Of a stretch of 64,000 nt of DNA, positions 53,936 to 64,000 are shown in pieces. Numbering within the stretch: the first letter of the stretch is position 1; the number at the start of each line of letters is the position of its first letter. This DNA comes from Oxalobacteraceae bacterium (GTDB taxonomy: Bacteria; Pseudomonadota; Gammaproteobacteria; Burkholderiales; Burkholderiaceae_D). Below the pieces are notes generated by a model. It saw nothing but the letters and a program-made list of their open reading frames with translations, was not told the origin of the DNA and did no database searches. The stretch lies in assembly GCA_027486615.1 (NCBI GenBank), contig JAIXOW010000449.1:1-64000 (forward strand). Reading direction: 5' to 3'. Both the position numbers and the translations under genes were made by a program.

Positions 53936-54331
53936 ATGAAAAGACTTGTTTATTTTGTTGTCATTTTAATGATAACTGCTTGTGCATCAAAACCTCAAGT
54001 TGCTATTGATCCAAAATCAATCAAGGATGTCATTCAATATAATAAAGATAAAGATGAATGTACTGCCGTTGCATCTTCATATGATTTGGGTGAAAAAACT
54101 GGTAAAAATGCTGTAGTTGGAGGAGCTGCTGGTGCTGTTGGAGTGGCTGGTATTGCTACGGCAGTAGCTGGAGCAGTTTTCTTGCCAGCTATTCCATTTA
54201 TCATTGCTGGTGGTGCTGCTGGTGCCACTGCAGGTGGTGGGATGAGTAAGATGGAAGAGACAAAGGCTCGCGAGCAAATTTTGGCTCAATGCATGACTGA
54301 TAGAGGTTATAAAGTCTATGCCCCCAAATAA
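53936..54331 (+). CDS. Glycine-zipper lipoprotein
   Basis: Lipobox ITAC; glycine-rich GKNAVVGGAAGAVGVAGIATAVAG...IIAGGAAGATAGGGMSK; C-terminal CMTDRGYKVY. Confidence 0.75.
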   Translation: MKRLVYFVVILMITACASKPQVAIDPKSIKDVIQYNKDKDECTAVASSYDLGEKTGKNAVVGGAAGAVGVAGIATAVAGAVFLPAIPFIIAGGAAGATAGGGMSKMEETKAREQILAQCMTDRGYKVYAPK

Positions 54332-54725
54332 TTACTATCGATGGATATTTATGCTCTTGGTAGTTTTTATTTCTGGGTGTGCTTCTGTCACTGGAAGTAA
54401 TTCACAGAGCATAACAGTCGCAGCAATATGCGATTCTTCAAAAATCGTAAAAGGAGCCATGTGTACTTTGGTAAACGATAAAGGACAATGGTTTGTTGAG
54501 TCTCCAGGTACAGTACTTATACAAAAATCATTTAATGAATTAACTGTCAGCTGTAAACACCGTGATGCATACGGGATATTAGTAATAAAGTCCTCGAGTA
54601 ACGCCAATATTTGGGGTAATGTTGTCGCGGGAGGATTTATAGGAGCTGCAGTAGATTCAAGTACTGGGGCGGGGTTTAATTACCAACCTATGATTACAAT
54701 ATCAATGAATGGCAGTTGTAATTAG
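54318..54725 (+). CDS. Small lipoprotein of unknown function
   Basis: Lipobox ISGC; ITVAAICDSSKIVKGAMCTLVNDKGQWFVESPGTVLIQKS. Overlaps the upstream gene by 14 nt. Confidence 0.7.
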   Translation: MPPNNYYRWIFMLLVVFISGCASVTGSNSQSITVAAICDSSKIVKGAMCTLVNDKGQWFVESPGTVLIQKSFNELTVSCKHRDAYGILVIKSSSNANIWGNVVAGGFIGAAVDSSTGAGFNYQPMITISMNGSCN

Positions 54726-54933
54726 ACCTTTAGAAAACTATATTCTAATAAAGTTTTTTTAAATCAGTAGAAAGCTTAATGGCTTGGTTATTTAGGTGTG
54801 ATTTTTTAAAAATATTTGTTTGCCACTTACCATGTCTGTTTCTGAAGGTTGCCATTTTTTTCTGCCTCACTAGGACAGAATTAGGCCTTACGCTATTTCC
54901 CCACTACTAACGACATTTCTTTGTAAGTGCCTA

Positions 54934-55464
54934 CTACTCTGCACTCCAGCTTCCTGACTTACCACCGTGCTTCTCTAGTACTTTGACATCCGACATCACC
55001 ATGCCGCGATCGACTGCTTTGCACATATCGTAAATGGTGAGTAGTCCTACTTGCACTGAGGTGAGAGCTTCCATTTCTACGCCAGTCTTACCAAATGTTT
55101 CAACTTGAGCATGACACAGGATGCTGGAATCTTTTTCATGCACTGTGAAGTCAACCGCAACGCGCGTTAATGCGAGTGGGTGGCATAAAGGAATGAGATC
55201 ACTGGTGCGTTTAGCTGCCATGATGGCGGCGATACGTGCAATGCCAAGTACATCGCCTTTTTTTGCGCTACCTGATGTGATGATGGCGAGTGTTTCTGGC
55301 TTCATACGTATGACGCCACTTGCCATGGCAATGCGATGCGTTTCAGCTTTGGAGCCGACATCCACCATGTGGGCTTGTCCGCCTTCATCGAAGTGGGTCA
55401 GGCCGCCATTCAGATCAGTTGTTGTGGTGGGTTTGTTTGCAGTAGTCATGGCAAGGGTTGGCAA
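54934..55464 (-). CDS. moaC: Cyclic pyranopterin monophosphate synthase
   Basis: [86 protein letters not shown]. Confidence 0.97.
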   Translation of the reverse strand: MPTLAMTTANKPTTTTDLNGGLTHFDEGGQAHMVDVGSKAETHRIAMASGVIRMKPETLAIITSGSAKKGDVLGIARIAAIMAAKRTSDLIPLCHPLALTRVAVDFTVHEKDSSILCHAQVETFGKTGVEMEALTSVQVGLLTIYDMCKAVDRGMVMSDVKVLEKHGGKSGSWSAE

Positions 55465-55511
55465 AATATGAACAGAAGTAAGTCAAGCAAAGATGCAGGT
55501 ATCATAGCATC

Positions 55512-57041
55512 ATGAAACGTTTTTCTTCTTCCGGTTGGCAAGGATCATCCCTGCGTTTACTCATCGCTGCGCTGTTTGCGCTGGCTAGTCCTTCTTGGAT
55601 CGCTCCTACTCCCGCTCAAGCACAAAATCTGCCCAATTTAGGTGGCGCTGATGGCGAGGAGTTGTCACCGCTGATGGAGCGCAAGCTTGGCGAGCAAATT
55701 ATGCAAAGCATCAAGCGCGACCGCGATTTTATTAATGACCCATTGGTCTCGGATTATTTAAATAATTTCGGTGCTGTTTTGTTGGCTGCTAATCCACAAG
55801 CGCGCGCAGACACGGGTTACGATTTTTTATTTTTTGCGGTGCGTGATCCTTCATTAAATGCATTTGCTCTGCCAGGTGGTTTTATTGGTATGCATTCAGG
55901 GCTAGTGTTGTCTGCACAATCTGAATCGGAATTAGCTTCTGTGTTATCGCATGAAATTGGTCACGTCTCGCAACGGCATATTGCACGCATGATAGGCAAT
56001 CAAAAACAAGACTCGCTGTTACCGTTAGCAGGGATTTTGATTGGTTTATTGGCTGCACGTAGTAGTCCTGATTTAGCTGCTGCCTCCATGATGGGTGGCA
56101 CCGGTTTGGCAGTGCAAAGACAATTAGGATTTAGTCGTGATGCGGAACGCGAGGCAGATCGAGTTGGTTTACAAATTTTGCGTACAGCAGGATTTGAAGC
56201 TTCAGGTATGGTGAATTTCTTTGGACGTTTGCAAGCTGCAAGTCGAAATTCGAATGATTCAGCACCTGCTTATTTACGTACTCACCCAGTCACTACTGAG
56301 CGTATTGCAGATATTGAAGCGCGTATAAGAAATGAAACCTATCGTCAGCATGTAGATAGTTTAGATTTTTCTCTCATCAAAGCGCGTATGCGTGTTTTGC
56401 AAAATGATACGCCTCAGGGTTGGCGTGATTCAGCAGTTTTTTTTAATCAGTTATTTAAGCAAGAGACGCGACCAGCGATGTTGGCAGCGCGTTATGGCTT
56501 AGCGCTGCTTGCTATAAAACAGCGCGATGTGAATCGTGCGACTGAATTGTTAAAAGAGATGAATGAGGATGTGTTACGCAAACCTGCCTTGCCTGCTACA
56601 TCTATTTTGACGGCATTTAAAATTGAACTAGCACTTATAAACAATCAGCCTGCTGAAGCCTTAAAGCTGGCGCAGCAAGCGCGTACGCAATATCCTGTAT
56701 CGCGCGCTATTACCATGCTTTATGTTGATTCATTGATGGCGACAGGTAAGCGTGACGAAGCGATTTTATTTTTGCGTGATTTGGTACAAATGAATAAGCA
56801 AGACCAAATTTTGTATCAAGTCTTAGCTAAAGCTTATGCAGATCAAGGTAAGTTAGCGCTGCAGCATATGACGCTGACTGAATACTATGTATTAGCAGGT
56901 AGTTTGCCCGCGGCATTAGAACAGCTAAGATTAGCGCGCGCTGCGAATGATGCAACGTTCTATGATCAAGCGATGATTGATGCGCGTGAGCGTGAGTTGC
57001 AAGTTACGTGGAAAGAAATGTTAAAACAGAAGGGCAAGTAA
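55512..57041 (+). CDS. M48 family metalloprotease with TPR region (BepA/YfgC-like)
   Basis: Signal peptide; FALPGGFIGMHSGLVLSAQSESELASVLSHEIGHVSQRHIARMI. Confidence 0.92.
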   Translation: MKRFSSSGWQGSSLRLLIAALFALASPSWIAPTPAQAQNLPNLGGADGEELSPLMERKLGEQIMQSIKRDRDFINDPLVSDYLNNFGAVLLAANPQARADTGYDFLFFAVRDPSLNAFALPGGFIGMHSGLVLSAQSESELASVLSHEIGHVSQRHIARMIGNQKQDSLLPLAGILIGLLAARSSPDLAAASMMGGTGLAVQRQLGFSRDAEREADRVGLQILRTAGFEASGMVNFFGRLQAASRNSNDSAPAYLRTHPVTTERIADIEARIRNETYRQHVDSLDFSLIKARMRVLQNDTPQGWRDSAVFFNQLFKQETRPAMLAARYGLALLAIKQRDVNRATELLKEMNEDVLRKPALPATSILTAFKIELALINNQPAEALKLAQQARTQYPVSRAITMLYVDSLMATGKRDEAILFLRDLVQMNKQDQILYQVLAKAYADQGKLALQHMTLTEYYVLAGSLPAALEQLRLARAANDATFYDQAMIDARERELQVTWKEMLKQKGK

Positions 57042-57043
57042 GC

Positions 57044-57637
57044 TTAAATGGATAGTCGTGGCTTTTGCTGAAATCCAAATTGCTGCGCTATGCTGTTTGA
57101 ATGCACAAATTTAACAGGCAATAAATCCTCACCGATCTTAAAACTACAATCTTCAGTTGGTTGATGCATCCAATTTAATAATTCTGCATCACTGCAGCTA
57201 GTACCGTTTAGCCTGAATTGTGAAAGACAAGCAGCGATGTCACGATCATCCAACATGGCGATTTGTGTGGCGTTTTGAAATAGAAAATTTCCTGTGTCAC
57301 TTAACCAAACTGTGTGTATGTCTTTCAGTACAAGACCATCTTGGGTGACAAAATTTTCTTGTGTATCGGTTCTAGCGATAAAAGGAGTGGTTTCAAGATC
57401 AACATAAACGCGCTGTGGGCCATTTTGAAAATACCATGCGCCAGTTACATCACTTGCATAATTTCTATAGATGAAAGCTAGCAAGCTGGCATGACGAATA
57501 GGATCGCCTGCTGTAGCATTTTTTTGTGCGACTTCATCACACATACGAAACACACCCCGTGCATCTAGTCTTAGCCATCCATAACAATGCGGCACATTCG
57601 GCCACTTTGCCATGGCCTGTTTAACGATGTCATCCAT
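57044..57637 (-). CDS. Conserved DUF2946-like protein (tentative family)
   Basis: MDDIVKQAMAKWPNVPHCYGWLRLDARGVFRM...NFVTQDGLVLKDIHTVWLSDTGNFLFQ. Confidence 0.55.
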   Translation of the reverse strand: MDDIVKQAMAKWPNVPHCYGWLRLDARGVFRMCDEVAQKNATAGDPIRHASLLAFIYRNYASDVTGAWYFQNGPQRVYVDLETTPFIARTDTQENFVTQDGLVLKDIHTVWLSDTGNFLFQNATQIAMLDDRDIAACLSQFRLNGTSCSDAELLNWMHQPTEDCSFKIGEDLLPVKFVHSNSIAQQFGFQQKPRLSI

Positions 57638-57684
57638 AGTATTGTTCTCAATTACTCATGCATCAAAATCAAACCAGCATAGTA

Positions 57685-58692
57685 TTAATCAGCGAGTGCA
57701 TGTTGTGTGCTGCGTGTCGTTAAAAAATCCGTGATGCGTTGTGGTAGCCACTGTAAACGACCAGGCATAGCGCCACTAACAAAACCTACATGACCACCTG
57801 TTTCAGGATACTCTAATGTGACAGCTTGTGATACGAGTGTGGGTAGATAAGCTTCGGGTAAGAAGGGATCGTTACGCGCATTTAAGACTAAGGTTGGTAC
57901 AGTAATGAGTAGTAGTACATGTTTAGCACTAGCCCGGTTCCAATAATCATTCGTATCACGATAGCCATGTAGGGGTGCAGTGACGACATTATCAAATTCA
58001 TAGAGATCACGCGCTGCAAGCAAAGTATCCACATCAAATAATTTTGGAAATTGTTTAAGTTTTTGTAAGCACTTAGGTTTCAATGTTCGCAAAAATGATT
58101 GTGTATAAATCATATTAATGCCGCGTGACAGAGCAGCACCCCCTGCTGCCAGATCGAGTGGTGCTGAGATGGCGCATGCAGCATCGATAAAATTTGACTC
58201 TTCTGCAAATTCACCTAGCCAACGCAATAATGCATTACCACCTAATGACACACCGGACGCAAAAAAATGTGAGCTCTCTGTGCTAGCAGTGTGTTGTTTT
58301 AAGCGATGCAAGATCCAGTTGATTTCATTCGCATCCCCTGAATGATAAAAGCGCGGTGCAAGATTCAACTCGCCAGAGCAGCCACGGAAATGCGGTATGG
58401 CAGCTGACCATTCGCATTGTGCAAGATGCTTCAGGAGTGAACGCGCATAATGACTTTGCGAGGAACCTTCTAAGCCATGAAATAAAACGAGAAATGGTTT
58501 GTTAGGACTACCAGCTAAAAAATCCACATCAATGAAATCTCCGTCAGGCGTATTCCAACGTTCCCGACGTAGAGGAGTGGAAGTGGTACGTAATATTTTT
58601 GCGGGATAAATTGTTTGTGCATGACCGCCAGGTAGCCAGCTTGGAGCGACATACTCGCCTTGTGCAATTATATCGAGCATGGAAGGTGGCAC
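57685..58692 (-). CDS. Alpha/beta hydrolase (YheT family)
   Basis: PSWLPGGHAQTIYP, FLVLFHGLEGSSQSHYARSLL, HFRGCSGELN, FASGVSLGGNALLRWLGE. Confidence 0.9.
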   Translation of the reverse strand: MPPSMLDIIAQGEYVAPSWLPGGHAQTIYPAKILRTTSTPLRRERWNTPDGDFIDVDFLAGSPNKPFLVLFHGLEGSSQSHYARSLLKHLAQCEWSAAIPHFRGCSGELNLAPRFYHSGDANEINWILHRLKQHTASTESSHFFASGVSLGGNALLRWLGEFAEESNFIDAACAISAPLDLAAGGAALSRGINMIYTQSFLRTLKPKCLQKLKQFPKLFDVDTLLAARDLYEFDNVVTAPLHGYRDTNDYWNRASAKHVLLLITVPTLVLNARNDPFLPEAYLPTLVSQAVTLEYPETGGHVGFVSGAMPGRLQWLPQRITDFLTTRSTQHALAD

Positions 58693-58728
58693 GTTGTGCC
58701 TTGTTGGTTGGTGAACTTAAGTTTGAAG

Positions 58729-59169
58729 TTAATGCAGGATAGAGCTATCAGCATGATGACCATCTGATGCTTTGCCTGCTGCCACCGATGCATGATGCAT
58801 GACGATACGCCAACCTTGTGGTGTCTTGAGATAGACATTGGTGGCAATAATGTGAGCATCTTCAAAATTCGTTTCCTCAGCAAGTTTGATTTCTTCAATG
58901 ACTGAGTGTACGGCTGACATCATGTTTTGTGTGATGTGTAGATTACGTGGGTGGATATGAACTGGTCCACGTTCAAAAATCATTTCCCATGATTCACGAA
59001 TTGCAGCATGACCATGTAAACGTGGCGCACCAGGATGCACACACACGATTTCTTCATCATCTGCCCATAAGGCCATTAAGCTTTCTAAGTCAGCGCGTGC
59101 AATCGCATCATAAAACGCATGTTCCGTATCTTCTGCGGTTGCAAGAAATTGTTTTTTATCGCTAGACAT
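58729..59169 (-). CDS. SnoaL/NTF2-like protein
   Basis: DAIARADLESLMALWADDEEIVCVHPGAPRLHGHAAIRESWEMIF. Confidence 0.8.
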   Translation of the reverse strand: MSSDKKQFLATAEDTEHAFYDAIARADLESLMALWADDEEIVCVHPGAPRLHGHAAIRESWEMIFERGPVHIHPRNLHITQNMMSAVHSVIEEIKLAEETNFEDAHIIATNVYLKTPQGWRIVMHHASVAAGKASDGHHADSSILH

Positions 59170-59180
59170 AGAAGGTAGTG

Positions 59181-59372
59181 TTAATGCTTATGTGAACTCA
59201 CACCATGCTTGAGTTTGTAGGTCGTGCTGCAATAAGGACAGCGTGCCTCACCATTGTCGGCAAATTCTAAAAACACTCTAGGGTGCGACGACCAGATGGG
59301 CATCGCATCATTAGGGCAGTGTGCAGGTAAGTCCTTGCTATCGAGTTCAACGGGTTTGGTATTGACGCTCAT
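59181..59372 (-). CDS. CHCC-type zinc-finger domain protein
   Basis: LPAHCPNDAMPIWSSHPRVFLEFADNGEARCPYCSTTYKL. Confidence 0.88.
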   Translation of the reverse strand: MSVNTKPVELDSKDLPAHCPNDAMPIWSSHPRVFLEFADNGEARCPYCSTTYKLKHGVSSHKH

Positions 59373-59403
59373 GCTTTACTCCGGTGTACTTAATTGTGAC
59401 TAC

Positions 59404-60342
59404 TTAGACTAGGGTAAGCCAGTGGTTGTATTGCGGTGCTTTGCCAGCAACCACATCAAAAAACAGCGCTTGTAGTTTTTCTGTGACGGGTCCACGACTA
59501 CCACTACCTATAGTGCGGTTATCTAATTCACGGATAGGTGTGACTTCAGCTGCAGTGCCAGTGAAGAACGCTTCATCAGCGCAATACATTTCATCACGTG
59601 TAATGCGTTTTTCTATCACTTCTATGCCCATGTCGCGTGCCATGGTCAACACAGAATCACGGGTGATGCCATCTAAGCAGCTTGCTAAATCCGGTGTGTA
59701 AATTTTTCCGGCTTTGACTATGAATACGTTTTCACCTGCACCTTCAGAGACATAACCATCGGTGTCGAGTAAGAGTGCTTCATCGTAGCCATCTGCTGTG
59801 ACTTCTTGATTAGCGAGTATGGAGTTGATGTAATAGCCACTGGCTTTTGCACGCACCATCGATACATTCACATGATGACGTGTAAAGGAAGATGTTTTTA
59901 CACGTATGCCTCTAGCTAAACCATCTTCACCCAGATAAGCACCCCAAGGCCATGCTGCGATCGAGACATGAATCGTGTTGCCTCGTGCTGAGACGCCCAT
60001 TTTTTCTGAGCCTATCCATGCCAGTGGACGTAAATAGCAAGATTCCAATTTATTTGCTTTCACCACTTCACGTTGGGCAGCCATGATGGTGTCCATATCG
60101 TAAGGGATCTGCATTTGGAAAATTTTTGCCGAGTTAAACAAACGCTGGGTATGTTCTTTTAAACGGAAGATCGCCGTTCCTTCGGGTGTTTTATAGGCGC
60201 GCACACCTTCAAACACAGCCATACCGTAATGCAGACTATGCGTCAGTACATGGAGTGTTGCATCGCGCCAGTCAATTAAGTGGCCGTCTTTCCAGATTTT
60301 TCCGTCGCGGTCAGCCATGGACATAACAGGTTCTCCAGTCAA
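59404..60342 (-). CDS. ilvE: Branched-chain amino acid aminotransferase
   Basis: MADRDGKIWKDGHLIDWRDATLHVLTHSLHYGMAVFEGVRAYKT, GYDEALLLDTDGYVSEGAGENVFIV. Confidence 0.95.
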   Translation of the reverse strand: MTGEPVMSMADRDGKIWKDGHLIDWRDATLHVLTHSLHYGMAVFEGVRAYKTPEGTAIFRLKEHTQRLFNSAKIFQMQIPYDMDTIMAAQREVVKANKLESCYLRPLAWIGSEKMGVSARGNTIHVSIAAWPWGAYLGEDGLARGIRVKTSSFTRHHVNVSMVRAKASGYYINSILANQEVTADGYDEALLLDTDGYVSEGAGENVFIVKAGKIYTPDLASCLDGITRDSVLTMARDMGIEVIEKRITRDEMYCADEAFFTGTAAEVTPIRELDNRTIGSGSRGPVTEKLQALFFDVVAGKAPQYNHWLTLV

Positions 60343-60450
60343 TTTTCGAATCCGTGATTTTAGCGGATTAGCTCCGCTTTAACGTCTTCTCTGTAGAATA
60401 TTGGTTTGCTAAGCGCATTATTTTTTTGCGCTAGCGTTTCACACTAGACC

Positions 60451-61176
60451 ATGAATCCCCCAAACGCTGCTCCCATCTCCCTGCAAAAATCCGCTTTTCA
60501 TGAGGCTTTACTAGTTGGTTGGCAGACTGGGCCTGGGCTTTTTGCGTGGGGGATGGTGACGGGTATGGCGATGGTGCAGTCTGGCCTGAGTCTTTGGCAG
60601 GCTTTGCTGATGACCTTCACTGTTTATGCCGGTTCGGCGCAATTGGCGGTGTTGCCTTTGATTGCAGCGCTTACCCCCGCCTCAATTATTTTCCTGACTG
60701 CAGTGTTGGTCAATCTACGTTTTGTGATCTTCAGTGCAGTGATAGCGCCGCATTTTTCGCATTTACCTTGGTATCAGCGTTTGGTCTGTGGTTACTTTCA
60801 TGTGGATATGATGTTGGGGGTTTTCCCGCGTCGTTTCCCCGGCCCTGCGCATGAAAATCGGGAAGAAAAGCTGGGTTATTTTGCCGGTTTAGTGATCCCG
60901 ACTTGGTCTAGTTGGCAAGTTGGAAGTGTGGCGGGCATGCTGTTGGCTAGTCAGATTCCTTCTAGTTGGGGCATTGGCTTTGCAGGTACCTTGGCACTCC
61001 TCACGATTGCTATCCCCTTGATTAAAAATTGGGCAGCCGTGGCAGGCGTGGTGGTGGCAGGTGCGGTATCTGTATTGGCAATAAGTTGGCCTTTCCGTCT
61101 TGGGTTGGTAATGGCGATTTTTGCCGGTATCGCAGCGGCGATGTTGGTTGATCACTTTATTCAGGAAGAAGTATGA
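60451..61176 (+). CDS. azlC: AzlC family branched-chain amino acid exporter, large subunit
   Basis: AFHEALLVGWQTGPGLFAWGMVTGMAMVQSGLS; coupled to azlD. Confidence 0.88.
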   Translation: MNPPNAAPISLQKSAFHEALLVGWQTGPGLFAWGMVTGMAMVQSGLSLWQALLMTFTVYAGSAQLAVLPLIAALTPASIIFLTAVLVNLRFVIFSAVIAPHFSHLPWYQRLVCGYFHVDMMLGVFPRRFPGPAHENREEKLGYFAGLVIPTWSSWQVGSVAGMLLASQIPSSWGIGFAGTLALLTIAIPLIKNWAAVAGVVVAGAVSVLAISWPFRLGLVMAIFAGIAAAMLVDHFIQEEV

Positions 61177-61499
61177 CAACACTTGAATATTGCTGGCTCA
61201 TGCTGCTGATGACGATAGCGACATTTATATGTCGCAGCTTCTTTCTTACCTTAGGCAGTGGCGTCAAGCTCTCTCCATGGGTACGACATGCTTTGCAATA
61301 TGCTCCTGCAACGGCTTTCGCTGCCATTCTGGCGCCAGACTTATTTTTGGCAAATGGGTCTTTGCTGCCTTTGATCAGTAATCTCAAATTGCTATCAGCG
61401 CTCTGTGCTGCGCTGTATTTCATGCTAACGCGGCAAATGGTGGGCACGATTGTGTTTGGCATGTTGTGTTTTACCGGTCTGCGTATTTTCCTAGCTTGA
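61173..61499 (+). CDS. azlD: AzlD family small subunit
   Basis: MLLMTIATFICRSFFLTLGSGVKLSPWVRHALQYAPATAFAAILAPDLFL; ATGA-type overlap with azlC. Confidence 0.85.
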   Translation: MTTLEYCWLMLLMTIATFICRSFFLTLGSGVKLSPWVRHALQYAPATAFAAILAPDLFLANGSLLPLISNLKLLSALCAALYFMLTRQMVGTIVFGMLCFTGLRIFLA

Positions 61500-61623
61500 T
61501 TTCAGTTTTTTTATAGCTAAAAAACTCTGCAGAAACCTATAAAAGCAGACGCTTCAAAGGGCAAGATTAGGGGTGCACTGAGGTAAAATACGTGTTTCCC
61601 CAATTAAACTTATCCTGCCGAAC

Positions 61624-62814
61624 ATGAAGTTCAACCGACTCAGCGACCTCATTGCAAAAGATCAATTAAGAGGTAAGCGCGTTTTCATTCGTGCTGACAT
61701 GAATGTGCCGCAAGATGACACTGGGTATATCACCGAAGACACACGTATTCGTGCCTCAGTACCTGCAATTCAAGCTGCCTTGAAAGCGGGTGCTGCAGTG
61801 ATGGTGACTTCGCATTTAGGTCGTCCAGTTGAAGGTGATTTCAAGCCTGAAGATACCTTAGCCCCCATTGCTGAACGTTTGTCTGAGTTGTTGGGACAAC
61901 CGGTTCCTTTAGTACAGAACTGGGTAGATGGCGTGTCGGTAGCGGCTGGTCAAGTCTTGTTATTAGAAAATTGCCGAGTGAACGTCGGTGAAAAGAAAAA
62001 CAATGATGAGTTAGCCAAGAAAATGGCAGCGCTGTGCGACATTTATGTAAACGATGCATTTGGTACAGCGCATCGTGCAGAAGCGACTACACATGGTATT
62101 GCGAAATATGCAGCGATTGCTTGTGCGGGTCCTTTGTTAGCTGCTGAGCTCGACGCATTGGGTAAGGCGTTAGGACAACCCGCTCGACCATTGACTGCGA
62201 TTGTAGCGGGCTCCAAGGTGTCAACTAAGTTGACGATTTTGACTTCCTTAGCTGAGAAAGTAGATCAGTTAATTGTTGGTGGCGGTATTGCGAATACGTT
62301 TATGTTGGCAGCCGGACTACCTATTGGTAAATCATTAGCTGAACACGATTTACTACCTGAAGCTCGTTCCATTATCGAGATGATGGCAAAGCGTGGTGCG
62401 TCTGTGCCTATACCTACTGATGTAGTGTGTGCAAAAGAATTTTCAGCCCATGCGGCAGCGACAGTGAAAGCAGTCAAAGATGTTGCAGCCGATGACATGA
62501 TTCTTGATATCGGACCAGAGACTGCGAAAGTATTAGCGGGTATGGTGAAGCAATCCGGTACGATAGTCTGGAATGGTCCTGTAGGTGTATTCGAGTTTGA
62601 TCAGTTTGGTAATGGCACCAAAGAATTAGCCATGGCGATTGCCACTTCATCTGGTTTTTCTATTGCTGGCGGTGGCGACACATTGGCAGCAATTGCGAAA
62701 TATCACATTGCAGATAAAGTTGGTTATATCTCTACCGGTGGTGGAGCATTCCTAGAATTCTTAGAAGGTAAAACCTTACCTGCTGTAGAAATTCTGGAGC
62801 AGCGTGCTCACTAA
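61624..62814 (+). CDS. pgk: Phosphoglycerate kinase
   Basis: [69 protein letters not shown]. Confidence 0.97.
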   Translation: MKFNRLSDLIAKDQLRGKRVFIRADMNVPQDDTGYITEDTRIRASVPAIQAALKAGAAVMVTSHLGRPVEGDFKPEDTLAPIAERLSELLGQPVPLVQNWVDGVSVAAGQVLLLENCRVNVGEKKNNDELAKKMAALCDIYVNDAFGTAHRAEATTHGIAKYAAIACAGPLLAAELDALGKALGQPARPLTAIVAGSKVSTKLTILTSLAEKVDQLIVGGGIANTFMLAAGLPIGKSLAEHDLLPEARSIIEMMAKRGASVPIPTDVVCAKEFSAHAAATVKAVKDVAADDMILDIGPETAKVLAGMVKQSGTIVWNGPVGVFEFDQFGNGTKELAMAIATSSGFSIAGGGDTLAAIAKYHIADKVGYISTGGGAFLEFLEGKTLPAVEILEQRAH

Positions 62815-62848
62815 TGTGTAAACAGCGTAGTCTTTTTATAGAGTCACT

Positions 62849-64000
62849 ATGACCCATCGTGCGACCAAGATTGTAGCTACTATAGGACCGGCTTCGAGTA
62901 GTCGTGAGGTCTTAAAGCGGATGATAGAAGCGGGTGTCGATGTAGTGCGACTCAACTTCTCGCACGGCAAAGCAGAAGATCATGTCGCGCGCGCTGCATT
63001 AGTTCGTGAGATCGCTGCGGAATGCGGTCGAGTGGTTGCTGTGATGGCGGACTTGCAAGGTCCTAAGATACGGATTGGTAAATTTGCAGACGGTAAGATA
63101 GAACTGCAAAAAGGCGATCACTTTATTCTCGATGCTGCTTGCGAATTAGGTAATCAAGACATTGTTGGTTTGGATTACAAAGAATTACCTTCAGATTTAA
63201 AACCTGCCGATGTATTGCTTTTGAATGATGGCTTAATTGTTTTAGTTGTCGATCGTATTGTAGGCTCACAGATTTTTACAACAGTGAAAATTGGTGGAGA
63301 GCTGTCTAATAACAAAGGTATTAATCGTCAAGGTGGTGGGCTTTCAGCGCCAGCATTAACTTCCAAAGACATGGAAGACATTAAAACTGCATTGGTGTTT
63401 GAAGCCGATTACATTGCGGTGTCATTTCCTAAGAGTCCTACCGATATGATTATGGCTAGACAACTTGCTGTGATTGCAGGCGAAGCGACTGGCCATAAGC
63501 CGCAAATGATAACCAAGATAGAGCGCGCTGAAGCGATTCCTTTGTTGCAGGAAATTTTAGATGCCTCGGATGGCATCATGGTGGCGCGTGGTGATTTGGC
63601 TGTGGAAGTAGGGAATGCTGCAGTACCTGGTTTGCAAAAACGCATGATACGGTTGGCACGTGCATCTAATAAGTTAGTCATCACTGCAACGCAGATGATG
63701 GAGTCGATGATACAAAATGCTGTGCCTACGCGTGCTGAAGTATCCGATGTAGCAAATGCAGTATTAGATGGCACGGATGCCGTGATGACGTCTGCTGAAA
63801 CAGCGGCAGGTAAGTATCCGGTTGAAACCGTAGAAATGATGAATGCGATTTGTATCGAAGCAGAGAAATCAGAAGTCTCCACGCTAGACACCGATTTTAT
63901 GAATGCTACTTTTGATCGCATTGATCAATCGATCGCATATGGTGCTTTGTTTACGGCGCATCATTTGCGCGTGAAAGCCATCATTGCATTAACTGAGTCA
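62849..64000 (+). CDS. pyk: Pyruvate kinase (truncated by the window end)
   Basis: ATG 62849 opens MTHRATKIVATIGPASSSREVLKRMIEAGVDVVRLNFSHGKAEDH; MVARGDLAVEV; no stop before 64000. Confidence 0.95.
   Translation, partial: MTHRATKIVATIGPASSSREVLKRMIEAGVDVVRLNFSHGKAEDHVARAALVREIAAECGRVVAVMADLQGPKIRIGKFADGKIELQKGDHFILDAACELGNQDIVGLDYKELPSDLKPADVLLLNDGLIVLVVDRIVGSQIFTTVKIGGELSNNKGINRQGGGLSAPALTSKDMEDIKTALVFEADYIAVSFPKSPTDMIMARQLAVIAGEATGHKPQMITKIERAEAIPLLQEILDASDGIMVARGDLAVEVGNAAVPGLQKRMIRLARASNKLVITATQMMESMIQNAVPTRAEVSDVANAVLDGTDAVMTSAETAAGKYPVETVEMMNAICIEAEKSEVSTLDTDFMNATFDRIDQSIAYGALFTAHHLRVKAIIALTES

Overview
Chromosomal segment of a moderately AT-rich proteobacterium. Gene order (gph-ubiG-ompA-gyrA-pheA-hisC-tyrA-aroA-cmk-rpsA-ihfB-lapA-lapB-comEA-cysM) and the tmRNA tag ANDETYALAA suggest a betaproteobacterium close to Burkholderiales. 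Most of the window is housekeeping: tmRNA, aromatic amino acid genes, groESL with a CIRCE operator, dacB, pyrF, thiL/pgpA, maeB, moaC, ilvE, azlCD, pgk and a truncated pyk. The accessory content most worth attention is: (1) a compact cluster at 39.9-47.6 kb with HAD-UbiA fusion, DprE1-like, DprE2-like, epimerase, flavoprotein, GtrA and GT39-like genes, which resembles a complete mycobacterial-type polyprenyl-phosphoryl-arabinofuranose pathway in a Gram-negative; (2) an orphan 1073-aa secreted-type repeat protein (24153-27374) with about 20 GDA..M..GG.D.(I/L).VGN units in a compact-long-compact layout; (3) a ~95-bp duplicated 3' end of moaC bracketing an AT-rich insert with two lipoprotein genes, where the differences inside the coding tail are synonymous; (4) an orphan protein that looks RelA/SpoT-like, preceded by two GTCAAT-N4-ATTGAC dyads; (5) palindromic REP-like elements of at least two families. 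serC and hldE/hldD are missing from their usual places. All homology calls come from reading motifs by eye; no database search was run.
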